Positions 1 to 14,400 of a stretch of 64,000 bases of DNA are shown here, piece after piece. Position numbers and translations under genes: made by a program. Source of the stretch: Conchocele bisecta. Its lineage: Eukaryota; Mollusca; Bivalvia; Lucinida; Thyasiridae. Within the stretch, counting starts at the first letter, position 1, and every line of letters starts with the position of its first letter. Below the pieces are notes generated by a model. That model did no database searches. It was given only the letters and a program-made list of their open reading frames with translations, and was not told the DNA's origin. The stretch is taken from assembly GCA_029237695.1 (NCBI GenBank), contig CM055265.1, positions 220,337,679 through 220,401,678 of the forward strand, given 5' to 3'.

Positions 1-129
1 TGTTTTTTATATGTGTTTACAGTATATTTCCTTTAATAGCTTTCTAATCGAATGACATACTTTTATGAAATATACTGCATCAAATGCGGTACACGTAACC
101 AATTATTGTATTGGCGGCTTTAATCTAAT

Positions 130-430
130 AATTTTGTCGTTTTGACGAAGAATCGGTTAACTTAACGTAAATGTACATACAAACTAGAGCACGTGAATGT
201 AAGAAATAAACAGTACTCGATTCTTTGTGAAAGTTATAAGTTATTGTAAATAACTTTCCGAGCCCCCCATAAAACAATTATGTCATCGTATTTGATGCGC
301 CACATACATGTATCATCAAAATCCGTCTGTTTGTTAGGAAAATTTTAAAGAAAATCTACTGTAAAACTTACGTCACAGATTATGTCACGTCGGAAAATCT
401 GGTTCGGAAACCACATGATCCCACACCTTG
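130..430 (+). repeat. H-family MITE, 5'-truncated copy
   Basis: From gtcgttttgacgaagaatcg to cacatgatcccacacctt it matches the right two-thirds of the copy at 56862-57320, including the long shared stretch with actcgattctt and catcaaaatccgtc. The left inverted end is absent. Confidence 0.75.
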
Positions 431-1297
431 GCTTCTAACGACTTTGAAAATAGGATGACATTAAGGTCTCACGGGACAGTGGGCAGCTAGCTTTAAAAAG
501 GGGGTGGACGATTTTCTATATACTTCACTACCGACCCTGTAAGTTACACCAGTGTGTCTAGAAAAATAGGTTTATGGATATTTCTTGAATTTAAAAGGCT
601 TGACTAGGTGTATTTTTTAGAGTATTTCATAATTCTACGAAACTGAATGTTAGCTCCGGTTGATTTTGACATCTTGGAAAATGTCGCCTGCTATGCTGTC
701 TCGCCGGTACGGTTTCGCATCAAAATTTAAGGTATTTTTCGGGCATTTGTAGCGAAAATTTGAACTGGTTATGACCCCGCTTTGAAATCATTTTCAGAAA
801 ATGGTGTGATGTTATAAGTGATAGAACAAGACATAACAAAGTATCTGTGCCTCATATTTTCCTGAAAACAATTCCGATAAATTCAGCCGTGTTGAAATTT
901 CTGGCCAAAAATATGTGGGTGGGGTAACTTTGTAAACAATTAATTGAACACATCTGATGCGGTTACTGAATTTTTATTGTAGCGCGTGATTTGTACTTCA
1001 TTTGCGAGTATTTTTCAATATTTGTCGCAAGAGCCTCCTTAACTGATTGTGAGAGGCGGTTATTTTTATAAGTCACCCGCCGCCCTCAGAAAAGCAGTAA
1101 ATTTTAGCTATTTTCAACCGTCCCGTTTTATTCGTTTGGTATAAAGTTAGCGCATAATACGAACATGTAATTAGAGTGACGCGGCTAGCCAATCAAATTC
1201 TCTGCAGGTGTTATTACACGTGTGTCATATCACATTTATGAAATGGACTACAGCACGTTATAACAAGGTTTTCATGTGATAAATGCACATATTACAC
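431..1297. other. intronic or 3' flanking sequence, nothing recognised
   Basis: No coding similarity, terminal repeats or tandem structure were seen on either strand. The missing TYMP C-terminal exon was looked for here and not found. Confidence 0.5.
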
Positions 1298-1301
1298 TTA
1301 A

Positions 1302-1508
1302 CCCTTAGACTGCTTAGCACGATAATTGTCGTCTGCTGATACTTTATATTTTGCCTTATTTCTCAATAAAGACATGGTTTGACAGCACTTTAGAATCATT
1401 TCCACTGGAAATGATTCTAAAATGCTGTCAGAACCATGTTTTTGATGAGAAAAATCGAAAATAAAAAATAAACAGCAGACGACAACATTTAATTCGGCAG
1501 TGTAAGGG
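1302..1508. mobile_element. A-family TTAA-flanked MITE
   Basis: It is flanked by TTAA at 1298-1301 and 1509-1512, with inverted ends CCCTTA / TAAGGG. The core is a near-perfect hairpin (agaatcatttcc / ggaaatgattct). TTAA flanks are typical of piggyBac-type insertion. Other copies: 5012-5261, 24990-25132 (partial), 30251-30449, 49366-49576. Confidence 0.8.
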
Positions 1509-1796
1509 TTAAGCTTGAAAGTTCATTCTTACCCATTTATTTTACACAACCGCCTGCCTTATCTTGCAAGAATTATCAACGTTTCTGAACACCGACAACA
1601 CCAACCCATATTCAAGCAATGTTAACGGCTGAGCCTGAGCTGTATCACAGTCCAGGCTCAGCCAATCAAGCTGCTTGATTTCAATATTCAAGCATTCTGG
1701 GATAAGGAAGCTGGCAATTATTGACATGATTAGCGCAGTCAGTAGTGTAGCAACCCCACCGGTTTCCATTTCATTTATTAGAAAAAAAAGTATATT

Positions 1797-2155
1797 ATAG
1801 GAATGAATGGCCTTTTTGTGGAATTTATCGGGGTATAAACTTGGAAATGTCGCGGGAATACTGGACGAAGGCCGGAAGGCCTCGTCCAGTATTCCCGCGA
1901 CTTTTCCAAGTTCATATCCCCGATAAATTCAACAAAAAGGCCATTAATTCCTTATAATTCCAGCATTTGAAATAAATTCATCAAGAAAATGTGTTTATTT
2001 TCCGTTTTCTTAAGAATTATTTTTACTGCGCCTCACGGTTACGGAAAGTAGTTCGGCATGGGAGTTTACTGGGATATAAATTTTGGACAGAGACTTGCTA
2101 CGGACCAATCAAATGTTAGGGAATTGTGTAAATATTTTTGTGCTGGAATTATATC
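1797..2155. mobile_element. B-family foldback element
   Basis: A hairpin with arms of about 75 bp (gtcgcgggaatactggacga / tcgtccagtattcccgcgac) is followed by a 200-bp flank running to ttgtgctggaattat. The whole 355-bp unit recurs inverted at 52430-52785, and the hairpin alone at 24535-24691. Confidence 0.8.
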
Positions 2156-2234
2156 TGAGTAGCTACACTTTCGTTGTCTAACATACATTCAATATCTCGT
2201 ATAGTTGTCAACGGTAACTATATCTCGTACCAAC

Positions 2235-2462
2235 CTGTTCCCGGCGATTTGATGTCCGTTACATGTTTCGCCCTCGGAAGAACCGTCATAACGTCTGTGC
2301 CCTTGGCGCAAAGTTTATCTGCTAGTTCCGACGACACGCCCTGAGACTTCAACATGGCGCAGAATTTGGCGATGGCGCTCCCATCGTGCAGCGAGTCACG
2401 GATCATTTGACTCGCCTCTGCGAGGTCCGCGGCCTTACCACAGTTATGGAGGAGCTCGCCGC
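2235..2462 (-). CDS. TYMP: TYMP exon 6 (residues 297-373), last exon in window
   Basis: The acceptor is cacctgtag|GCGGC. The exon encodes [20 protein letters not shown], then [20 protein letters not shown] and [17 protein letters not shown]. This aligns with the family's (D)DGSAxxxFxxMxxxQG region and the start of the C-terminal domain. The donor read as ACAG|GTTGGT is weaker than the others, so the 3' boundary is the least certain in the gene. The following exon should supply the G-x-V-x-x-I/V-D C-terminal domain and is not in the window. Confidence 0.9.
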
Positions 2463-5400
2463 CTACAGGTGATAGACAGTTAGTGTTAAAAATATTGATA
2501 CAGTGGAGCCTCTCTAAACCAGACGCCCTGGGAGGTCCCCATGGTGTCCGGTTTAGAGAGGTTCCACTTTAAACCAGACATATAACCTTGCGAAAGCATG
2601 CGGGTGTGCTTTGCGAACTTGAACAGGCGTTGTTATCAAAGATAGATAACAATGACATCAGTAAACTTACGGACACAGAGACGACCTGCGTGTCCGGTTT
2701 AGAGAGGTTCTACTGTACGGTACTTGTGGCTGTTACGGGAGAAATGGGGCTTATGGGCTTTGCGAGCAGTGTAGCTCCTGATCAAATAGTACAGTAATGT
2801 AGCCTGATAACGATATGTATTGCTTGTGGGAAGCATGACCTTTCAGTGATGGATAGAATGGTGAACAGTGCCGATCCTGATCATACTGTGCGGATGCACA
2901 TGCTGATCTGCATCTACACTGGCTGAAACATACATAAGTCCCATTTCAACAGTCAAAAGCATATACTGTGTGTGCTTGATTTATTGCTAAGACAGCGGGT
3001 CCCACTGAACATTTGGCTACTGTCTGTTTCACGAAATCTGCCCAAATTTTACGACTATATAAACAATTGGTTCGATAATATTATATTAAATCAAAATTTA
3101 AGAATGAACCTTCTTTTTATTTCGTGAAATTTGGTCAAATATTGATTTTATTACGAAAAACTGATTTGTCTATGGAAATTTAACATGGGGGAAAAGGAGG
3201 TGGGGGAGCTGTGGGAGGAGTCAGAAAACGATAGCTTGTAAATGATCCAAGAAAACAAAAGTCACATGGGGAAATTGTTTTTTCGCAATAAAATCAATAT
3301 TTGACAAAATTTCACGAAATAAAAAGGAGGCTCATTCTTAAATTTTCCTTTAATTTAATGTTATCGAAAACAATATTTTTTTTGAATAGTTTATTTGGGC
3401 ACTCTTTCATAAATCACTGGCAGACAGTAAGTGTATATGTTATCTTCTGTCAGTAGCCCAATGAAATGACGACATTCTGATGGGCAGCACATCTATTTTA
3501 TCGGGGAGATAATCCGCGATCGTATATATATTTCCGAATAGTTAGTGCCTACTGACTGGGCATGTACCTTTAAAACAATCAGACACGGCATGGATATGGC
3601 GGTGGGATAAATCGCTTCGAGCAGGTTGTCCTGATGTAAATAAGTGACAAGTGTATAATTGTGTCATTATTCCTAAAGATTACGAGTCGCCGCTATACAG
3701 GTATACTCATTAAATAATATTTATTTTACTGTAGTGACGCGCGTTGGCATCAGGCTATTTTCATATGCAAATGAGGCATGGTATTATTTAATTATTTATA
3801 CTAATTACATGCGTCACCTGAACAAATAATATTTTTCACAAATTATAAAGTATGATAATTGCACATCATAAAAAAAAATAAATACAGAGTTTCAATTGTA
3901 CTGTACGTTAACATTTTAAGGAAACATGGTTATCGCCCCTGATATCAGTGTGGAAAGTTACGTCTGATATAAAATGTATATTGTTACATGGTTTCCGTTG
4001 TTTGCACATATATAGCGCGTGCTGTTTGCACATGGCTTTAGGCAATGCTCACTCCGGGGCCGCGCGTAATGGAAGTGCCTTCATGACGTCACTACGCGGA
4101 AGTGCCTTCATGACGTCACTACTTCATGACGTTCATGACGCGACCCCGGAATATGAATACCGAAAATTATCTACGTTAATGGGACAATTTATAAAAGTAC
4201 TGAAAATACTGAATATAATGCTCAAATTACATCGGTTTTTTGTTGGAAATTTAACAATAACTTTTCATCATGTCCAGCCGTGTGCAAACGTTTGCTGTGG
4301 CCCGAGGGAACTGTTTGAACCCGCGGCCGGCGGGTTCAAACAGTTCCCTCGGGCCACAGCAAACGTTTGCACACGGCTGGACATGATCAAACCTTATAAT
4401 AATGCCAATCAATACGTGGGGTAATGGTGAATGTATGTTTATTTTGCCAGAAAATGTATCAGATGATGTTTCTGATATGAAGAACATTTGTGCCTACTGA
4501 GTGGGCATGTAGCCCGGGTACACACTCCAGAGTATGGTTTAAGGTGGGGGTATGTACATCTGTATGGCGAACAGTGCAGACCCTGAGCAGCTGCGGATGC
4601 GCAGGCTGGTCTTGGTCTACACTTGTCGCATTTCCCAACTTCATAACACGTACCTAACATGACAGTGAGTTCAACGACGTCATCTGCGCCTGCGGAGTCG
4701 CCGTGGAGACACGCGATAGACTCGGCCACCTCGAGAGAGTTGCCGATCATCCGGCCGAGGGGCGTGTCCATTGTTGTGAGGAGGGCCAATGTGCGCATAC
4801 CACACCCTTTCCCCGCGTCAACCTACGTTGGCAATGTACACGCCAAGTAAATATAATACAAATACTACCTAAATTGTCGAGTGATATAAGCACAGTAAAG
4901 TTGAAATAAGCGAGCATATACCTTTTAAATGTATAAATACATTTAAAAGGTCTATTCCCGCTTATTTGAACATATGAGTAACATTTTTGCTGTGGTTATT
5001 GGTAATGCCTACTTAACGCTTAGACCGCTACACACAATAATTGTTGTCTGCTATTGCTTTTATATCTTGCCCTATTTCTCAATACAAACATGGTTTGACA
5101 GCACTTCAGAATCATTTCCAATGGAAATGATTCTGAAGAGCTGTCAAAGCATGTTGTAAATTATTCTAAAGTGCTGTCAAAGCATGTTTTTGATATTAAA
5201 AATGGAAAATAGAAAATAAACAGCAGACAACAACAAAATAAGATAGCGCTGTAAGGGTTAAACATATAGTGTGGTGCAGGCAACCCGACCCTGCCGAGCG
5301 AAACGTTGCCGACCTACTTGCATTGTAATTATGTAATACACCATTGAAAGTGCATTTTCAAATAGTTTAAAAATATGTAAATAAATAGAGAATCTCAAAC

Positions 5401-8400
5401 GAGTTCAAATTGGATATGAGATTTATGAAGTAAGTCGAGCACAGTTTATGCTCCGAGCCTCTGGCGAGGTGCATACATTTCGGAGTTTCATAAATATCAT
5501 ATAAAATGGAAACGAGTTTGAGATTCTGTTTATCACATGACTTCATCCTCCAAAGAGCAGCCAACGTGGAGATATAGAGAATAGTAGGTTAGTGCCGTGA
5601 ATGGGAAAAATATCTGGCAAGGCTTAGGAAACGGGATGGGCGAGGCTCTGCCGAGCCCATCCCGTTTCCGTGCCGCGCCAGATATTTTTTCCCATTCACG
5701 GCACTTACCTACTATTCTATTTATCCCGTCAACACCTACAAATAGCTTTAAAATGCAAAAGATAACTCCAGCCACATCCTCAAAATCGGAGAATCGACTA
5801 GCGTGATAACCGCATCACAATTGTATTGTTGCTACGCACACACAAAATAAGTCTGAGCCTTTTGGAAGCAAACATCGCTTAATGTCACGGTAGTTTGGTA
5901 TATTTTACTCAAAAACATTTTTACACGTATTTCTACTTTTAATAAAGTCGAGAATCATGAATATTAAAGTATATTTAATAATTACACAGCTGTGTAAACA
6001 CGTGTGTTCATGAGATTTTGGAGCGGCAACTTACTCGTTGCGTTTCAAACACACTGTCACTGGGCAGATATTTTACAATTAACAGCATGTACAGTTACTG
6101 TTTGTACACATGGAAGTTGTTGATGTTCAGTGTGGCTCCGGCAAATAGTGACTGGACATATTGCTGATTCGTATTACTGGATATTGTCAGCGATTGAAGT
6201 GCGACACCACTCTGCCTCTGGCCAGTCTGGGTATGTAAAGTTTCATTTTCACACGTGTTTACACTTGTCATAGCCATAGCAGAATTCCCATTGCAGCACA
6301 CACGTCAGCACTGATCTCTACTACTTCAACACCAACATTTTCAGCACTGCCACTACCACTAATGTCGTCCCAGAAAATTTCAAATATTCCTGGATCTAAA
6401 TAATCAGACATCTTTTTTTTTGGAATACTTTTCCAAACTCAAGTAGAATTTATAATTTATCAATGTTTTTGCTTTTTCCATTTTTATTCTTGCTTGCAGA
6501 AGACAGCAAAATACAATGGATTGTGGGACTTGGAAGGCTGCCAGTTAATGCAGCAAAAATGTAAACAAATACTCTTAATTTGTTTTTGTTTTCTTTCTTT
6601 CGGGTACTTTTTTTATTATCATTACATTATTTCATAAGTAAGTGCCAAATTTCAAATGTCAGCGCTTTTCTCAAGCGTATCATTTTGTTTACAAGACTTC
6701 ACCTAAATGTCAAAGGTTACTGTGTCAAAGTAGTTCTAAAGCATTATTGAAACACATATTCATACGCAGTGATTGGGTCGTATTGACTGGATATCAAAAA
6801 TGTTTCACGGCACCGTGTTTCACGGCACATAGGCACTGTGTTGACGGGATAAATCCAATACGTTTCATTCAGCAGACGCCATTGACTATTTTCGCATCTA
6901 GTTAAAAATCTCCACAAAGAAATATACATGTAGTTTTAATCCGAGCAGGAAAATTATTATAATATGCCATATAATTGGTTCCTGTTATTTGTAAACACTT
7001 CATATTACAAAACGGGTGCACATTCGAACACTTTCAGTAATGTTAAAGAGTCACTGACACTTCCAATGACGTTTCACATATGATAACGTCATTGTAAAAA
7101 CACCATTGCTTTGTCGCGCCAATACGGACGTTTGCAATTCAGAAAATGGTCTTCAGACGAAAAGGGGATGGTTTTGTTCTCAAAAATATGATTTTTTTTC
7201 TGAAAAAGTGCAGATTCTGAGGAGACGGCTCGTTAGGGTTTGCAAAAACCGCTACAGCGGGCTTTATGGTTCAAAGGGTCAATTACTACACACTGAACTA
7301 TCAAATTCTCATATTCAGAGACACTGTATCTACAGATGTAGTTACGAACAATAACTCTTGTAATATACTCCCGTACTATCCGTCGCTGCTACGAACGGTA
7401 CGATTGTAGATTGCATGTGTTACTGTTCGCAACTATCTCAGATGATGGCTCGTACATTCAATATGTGATGTTTAGCTTCATGCACTTCAGATTGGTTGAT
7501 ACACCAATCGCACTAGTTGATGTGGTCAAAGTTTGAGAAGTTTCTGTTTTATTCTTCGACGTAGTAGCATAGACATTGATAATACTATACCACCAATATA
7601 TTCTAGTACTAGCTGCATTAATTTAGTAACTATCGATTTCACAAACAAAGTCGCGTTTGTTAGATATTATGTCAGTAATATAGAGATAGTAGGTTTAAAC
7701 TGTATTTATTTCACAACGATTACAAACAAGCGCGAGAGCATTTATACAAATGCTTTCGTTGGCACAGATGAAGTGGTAAGGGCGGTCATTAATGTGGAAG
7801 GAAATCGGAGTACCCGAAGAAACCCACTTGTCCGTTCTGGCGACTACCATACGACCTCACATACAACCCCGGCCGAGGATCGAACCCGGGCCGCATTGGT
7901 GAGAAGCGCGCTCGTTACCGATTGCGCTAACCGGACAACCCATACAAATTGCTTTAAAATGCAAAAATAATAACCCCAGCCATCGCACATATTCATACGC
8001 AGTGATTAGATCGTATTGACGGGATATCAAAAATGTTTCACGGCACCGTGTTTCACGGCACATACGCACTGTGTTGATGGGATAAATATTCAACATGACA
8101 CTTTTTCAGGCCTCATAGGTACAAATGGGTTGAGAAATATCGTGCAAATAGTTTGAACTAATATGTTTCACCACTTTCTGTGAATATATGAGAACCAATG
8201 CCTCTAACATTTTCAGCTCCACTTGGCTCTATTCCAATGTTTGCAAACAGAGAGGATTCAGAGGAGCCGGCTTGAAACAAAGGGTCTCATCTGTATCTGC
8301 AATACTTGTGAATGTTTTACATTTTATTCTTCAACATTTTCCTCTTTTCTGATTAATTGAATGATCTGAAAGCGGAATTGATTATTCAATTCCAGTTACA

Positions 8401-11400
8401 TAGGGGTGAAAGTGTTAACCGACGTATGCATTTGTGCAAATGACTGAATAAATAGGACTTATGAGTTTTGCGGCCAGTGTAGATGCAGATGAGCGTGTGC
8501 GTCCGCACAGTCTGATCAGGATCTTCACTGCTCGCCATTCCATCAATGATCACCCGTCATGATTCCAACAAGCAATATAGATAATTATCTGTCTACAGTA
8601 GTGCATGATTTGATCATCAGCTACACTGGTCACAAAACCCATAAGATCCATCTCTCCAGTAGAATGTGTCTTGCCCTCACCATGCGGGTGGCGAGTTCGC
8701 GGGCCTCGGTCTCTGTCTTGCAGAAGGCGCCCTGCCCCACCTTCACGTCCAGAACCAGTACATCCAGCTTCTCCGCCGCCTTCTTGGAGATAATGGACGC
8801 TGAAATCAGCACAGTAAACCCACTACACCGCCTTCTTAGAGATAATGTATGCTGAAATCAGCACAATAAACCAACTATACATCGCCTTCTTAGAGATAAA
8901 AGACGTTGAAGTCACCAGAATACACACCATATACGCCGCTTTCTTAAAATACTTGCACCGCATAAGCGTAATAAACAATTTATCCACCGCCTGCTTAGAG
9001 ATAATGGATGCTGAACTCAGCACAATAAAACCTCTATGTACGCATCAGCGCAACAAACCCTATATGCACCGCCTGCTTAGAGATAATGGACGATAAAATC
9101 AGCACAAACCTTAAATGCACCGCATCAGCGCAATAACCCCTTTATGCACCGATTTCTGAGAGATAATGAACGCTTAAATTAGCGCATTAGACCATCTATA
9201 CATCGCTTTCATTGAGATAATCGACTCTGCATATCAACACACTAGATAATGGACGCTGAAATCAGCACAATAAACCCCATCCATACCCCGCCTTCTTAGA
9301 GATAATGAACGCTGACACAGCAAAATAATAAATCATCCATACCCCGCCTTCGTAGAGAAAATTGACGCGAAAATCAGCACAATAAATCTATACCCCGCCT
9401 TCTTAGAGATAATGGACGCTGAAATCAGCACAATAAACCGCATCCATACCCCGCCTTCTTAGAGATAGTGAACGCTGACACAGCACAATAATAAATCATC
9501 CATACCCCGCCTTCGTAGAGAAAATTGACGCGAAAATCAGCACAATAAATCTATACCCCGCCTTCTTAGAGATAATGAACGCTGACACAGCGCAACAATA
9601 TATCATCCATAACCCGCCTTCGTAGAGACAATGGACGCTGAAATCCGCACAATAAACCCTCTATACACCGCCTTCTTAGAGATAATGGACGCTGAAGTCA
9701 CCAGAATAAACGCCATATACGTCGAAATCAGCGCAATAAACCCTATATGTACCACATCAGCGTAATAAACCATTTATCCACCGCCTGCTTAGAGATAATG
9801 GATGCTGAACTCAGCGCAATAAAACCTATATGCACCGCATCAGCGTAATAAACCATTTATCCACCGCCTGCTTAGAGATAATGGATGCTGAACTCAGCGC
9901 AATAAAACCTATATGCACCGCATCAGCGCAGAAAACCCTATATGCATCGCCTGCTTAGTGATAATGGACTCTGAAATCAGTGCAAACCTTACAGTAGCGC
10001 TTTTCTGCAGGTGAACTATATGTACTATACCAATACTATACGTATATAATACCAATACGATATGTTTTCTATGCGATATGCATATAGTATAAACGTACGG
10101 TATGTTTGTACAGTACATACCAACCAATATCGTATAGATATACCATTAAAATCGTACGTTTATACGACTTTTATACATGTGTATAATGCTGGTACGTTTG
10201 TATCGTACAAACATGCCAGATTCTGGTATATTCATGCCATATCCGTACGGATATATCGTATATACGAACGGATATCGTATGTTTGTATAATATTTGTATA
10301 GTATGTTTGTACTATACGATGATACGGTACAGACAAACCAATAGTATATGATCATACGATATGCTCATTAAATATACCAATACTATACGATTACGATATG
10401 CATACGATATTAGTATATACAAACAGGTAAGGAGCAGAAAAGCGCTACTGTATATGCACCGCATCAGCACAACAATCGCTCTATGTACCGCCTGCTTAGA
10501 GATAATGGACGCTGACATCAGCGCAAACCTTCAATGCACCGCATCAGCGCAATAAACCGCATCCATACCCCGCCTTCTTAGAGATAATGAACGCTGACAC
10601 AGCACAATAATAAATCACCCATACCCCGCCTTCTTAGAGATAATGGACGCTAAAATCAATTCAATAACAACTATATGCACCGTCACCATAGAGATAATGG
10701 ACGCTGAAGTCAGCACAATAAACCCATTATATGCCACGTTCTTAGAGACAATGGACGCTAAAATCAGCACAATAAACCCATTATATCCCACATTTGTAGA
10801 GATAATGGACGCTGAAGTCAGCACACTAAACCCATTATATCCCACATTCTTAGAGACAATGAACGCTGAAATCAGCACAATAAACCTATAGCCACCTTCT
10901 TAGACATAATGGACGCTGTAACCAGCACAATAAACCCTCTATGCGCCACCTTCTGAAGGACAATGGACGCTTAAATCAGCAGATTAAGCCCGCTATACAC
11001 CACCTTCTTAGAAATAATGGACGCTGAAATCAGCACAATAAACACCATAATTATACATACCCCGCCTTCCTACAGATATTGGACGCTGAAATCAGCGCAA
11101 TGATAAATCCTCCATACCCCGAATTCTTAGAGATAATGAACATTGAAATCAGCACAATAAACCATTTATACACCGCCTTCATACAGAAACAAAAACGCCA
11201 TATTCATGTACTCCGCCTTCTTGGAGATCATAATATAAGCCGATATCAGCACAATAAACCCTCTATACGCATCCTTCATACAGACAATTGACGCTGATAT
11301 CAGCACATTATACATGTATAATGGACGCTGAATCAGCACATTAAACCATTCTATATCCCGTCTTCATAGACATATCGGACGATGAAATCAACACAATAAC

Positions 11401-14400
11401 ACTTGTATATACCGCCTTAAGAAAGACAATGGACGATACAATCAGCACACTAAACGCTCTATATCCCGACTTCATAGATATAATGAACGCTGAAATCAGC
11501 ACAATATACCTATTCACAGACTTCGTAGACATCATAGACGCTGAACTCGGCACTATAAACCCCATATACACTGCCTCCATAGATATAATGGACGCTGATA
11601 TCAGCACAATGAGCCGCATATACACCGCATTCATAGAGATAATGGACGCTGGAATTACCACAATAACCGCTCAAAACACCGCCTTCTGAGAGATAATGGA
11701 CCCTGGAATCAGCACAATTATCCCTATATATACCGCCTTATTAGAGATAATGGACGCTGAAATCAGCACAACCGCATTCTGAGAGACAATGGACGCTGCA
11801 ATCAGCGCGATACACCCTCTATCCACCGCCTGTTTAGAGATAATGGACACTGAACTTAGCACAATAACATATGTATGCATCGCATCAGCGCAAGCAACCC
11901 TCTATGCACCACCTGCTTAGAGAACATGGACGCTGAAATCAGCGCCATACACCCTCCATGCACCGCATCAGCGCAACAAACCCTTTATGCACCGCCTTCT
12001 GAGAGATAATGGACGATACATTAGAGCAATAAATCATCTATACACCGCTTTCAATGAGATAGTCGATACTGATTATCAGCACAATAGATAATGAACGCTG
12101 AAATCAGCGCAATAAACCATCAAAACCCCGCCTTCTTAGAGATAATGAACGCTGATACAGCACAATAATAAATCATCCATACCCCGCCTTCGTAGAGAAA
12201 ATGGACGCGGGAATCAGCACAATAAACTCTATACGCACAAGTATGATGTATTGAAATATTAAAGTAATCCTTCAATGCATATAGAAGATATGACATAATT
12301 GATAAACTCCGGCAAACTTCTTAACATGAGAACAAGCTAACAGTTGTGAAGGTCAAAAGGTCAAGGTCATAGTACGGGCAGTATGGATCTGTGGCATTTG
12401 TCCACAGGCTTGATGTATTGAAATATTTGTATTAAAGTAATACATCAAGGGATATAAAAGTTATGACAGCATTAGGAAACTCCGGCGAACTTATTAATGT
12501 GTGAAAACGTTCGATGTTGTCATGGTCAAACGGTCAATGTCATATTAAGGGCAGCATGGATGTGTGGCATTTATCCACAGGTATGTTGTGTGGAAATAAG
12601 TCATCGTTCAAGGACTATAGAAGTTATGACAGAATTAAGAAACTCCGGCGAACTTCTTAAAGTGGGAATATAAATTGTAGACGGTTAAAAGGTCATATTA
12701 AGGGCAGCATGTGTGTGTGGCATTCGTCCACACGTATACTGTGTTAAAATATTTAATTATATAAGTGATATAGAAGTTATGACATAATTGACATAATTGA
12801 GAAACTCCGGCGAACTTCTTAATTTGCCGGACACACGGGCACACGGACCCACGGACACAAAGGCACACAGACCGAACACTATGTAGCTCCGGCTCAACTG
12901 AAACCTGAGACCGGGGGTATAAACATTGTGGATTTGTCTACGATGTCATTACACGGACTTCATTCGGTAAGGCAACGTAACTCCCACTTCCGACGAATGG
13001 AACTGCAGAGAAATTAGTGGCGACCCTGATAAGCATATCTGGTCGATGCCAATGTGTTATCTGTCAACGTGTAGTATGTCAATGCAAGGCGAGTTTTCTG
13101 ATAATTGTATGTGCAGTGGAACCTCTAGTTCCCAGGGTGTCCGGTTTAGAGAGGTTTCACTGTAATTCCGATGTATGAGCACTGAAACACATGCTTGTGT
13201 GCATTGCAATCATGTGTACGCCGATAAACATCAGCGATATTTGACAGTGAAATCGATAATTATTTGTAATTCCGATGTATGAGCACTGAAACACATGCTT
13301 GTGTGCATTGCAATCATGTGTACGCCGATAAACATCAGCGATATTTGACAGTGAAATCGATAATTATTTAACACATCGACGTCGCAAGGTTGTTCGGTTT
13401 AGAGACGTTCGTCTGTATTGGAAATGTATGTTGATGATCGTTATACGCATACATACGTCTTTAAGTACTCATATACCAGTAGCCGAATTCACCAACATTT
13501 TAAAGAATACTTTTCTAGCAAAGTATACTTTGAGGGAGAAATTTTCAATTTAAGGATAAATTTATTTATTTTTATTATACTGAATCTATTACATTATCAC
13601 AGCCATTACAGTACGACAACAGGTGGGTGAGGTATGTCACAGGTCCGGGTCTTCCATCTGTCTTCCAATTGTGTCTCGCTTAGAGCGGCCTCCTATTATA
13701 AGTGTCCTCATTTATTTTTGATTTCTCGTACAGTGGGGTCAGTGGGGAACGAACCTGTCGTGTTCGTTCGTGTGTGCACTTACACGCTGACCCCATTGTA
13801 AATGGTTGCTGAGCAGTTCAGAATATTTACATATAAGCTTAACTGACAGTACGAATCTAAAATTAAGTTTGAACTTTAATTACATGTATTTAATAATCAT
13901 TTATATAATACTGCATCGGCTGTCGAGGGCGCCTTTTTACTGTATGTAAGCGTCCGATGTATGTTACTATTTTTAGGTATCGCCATTTTATTTATCTATT
14001 TTTAGAAGCATTAACTATGGCTGTCGGTCGCCATTTTTGGGCGACCTTTATAAGCCGGGACCGGTACCATCTGGTACCTCTGGTGTAGTTTAACTACACT
14101 AAATCATCAGATATTCATGCGCGGTGTAGTCGATTGATGTACTAATTTACTTCATAGGCATGTTAATGTATCATTTACATCAGTTTCAAGCATATGCTTT
14201 GGGATTATTTTATAAGTCGGAGCATGTTTGTCATGTGAGGCGGTTTCAATTACAGCCGCTCTGTTTTTGCGCCACCACCAAGGTGGGCACAGGAGATTGA
14301 ATTTACCGTTCGTAACAATAATGAAACCTATATTTTAATTAGTTAATATCCAGAGCAGAATGGGTGCAGGTTATGGGAAAATAGGTCCCACGACATCCAT

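Noticed and set aside
1542..1769. 75-codon minus-strand frame as the missing TYMP C-terminal exon
   Set aside because: Its sequence has no resemblance to the C-terminal domain of the family (no G-x-V pattern or glycine-rich segment), and its frame is not supported by splice sites.
3948..4424. 158-codon plus-strand frame
   Set aside because: It runs through an F-family MITE, a tandem duplication and a perfect palindrome; its two ends encode the same peptide in opposite strands because of the palindrome.
7860..7940. A tRNA gene on the minus strand
   Set aside because: Boxes are present, but no closed acceptor stem was found, and the same head plus body recurs at 27.2 kb.
10615..11689. Open frames of 80-106 codons on both strands of the tandem array
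   Set aside because: They arise because repeat units are often divisible by three and lack stops; the same unit gives open frames in opposite directions. No independent coding evidence.
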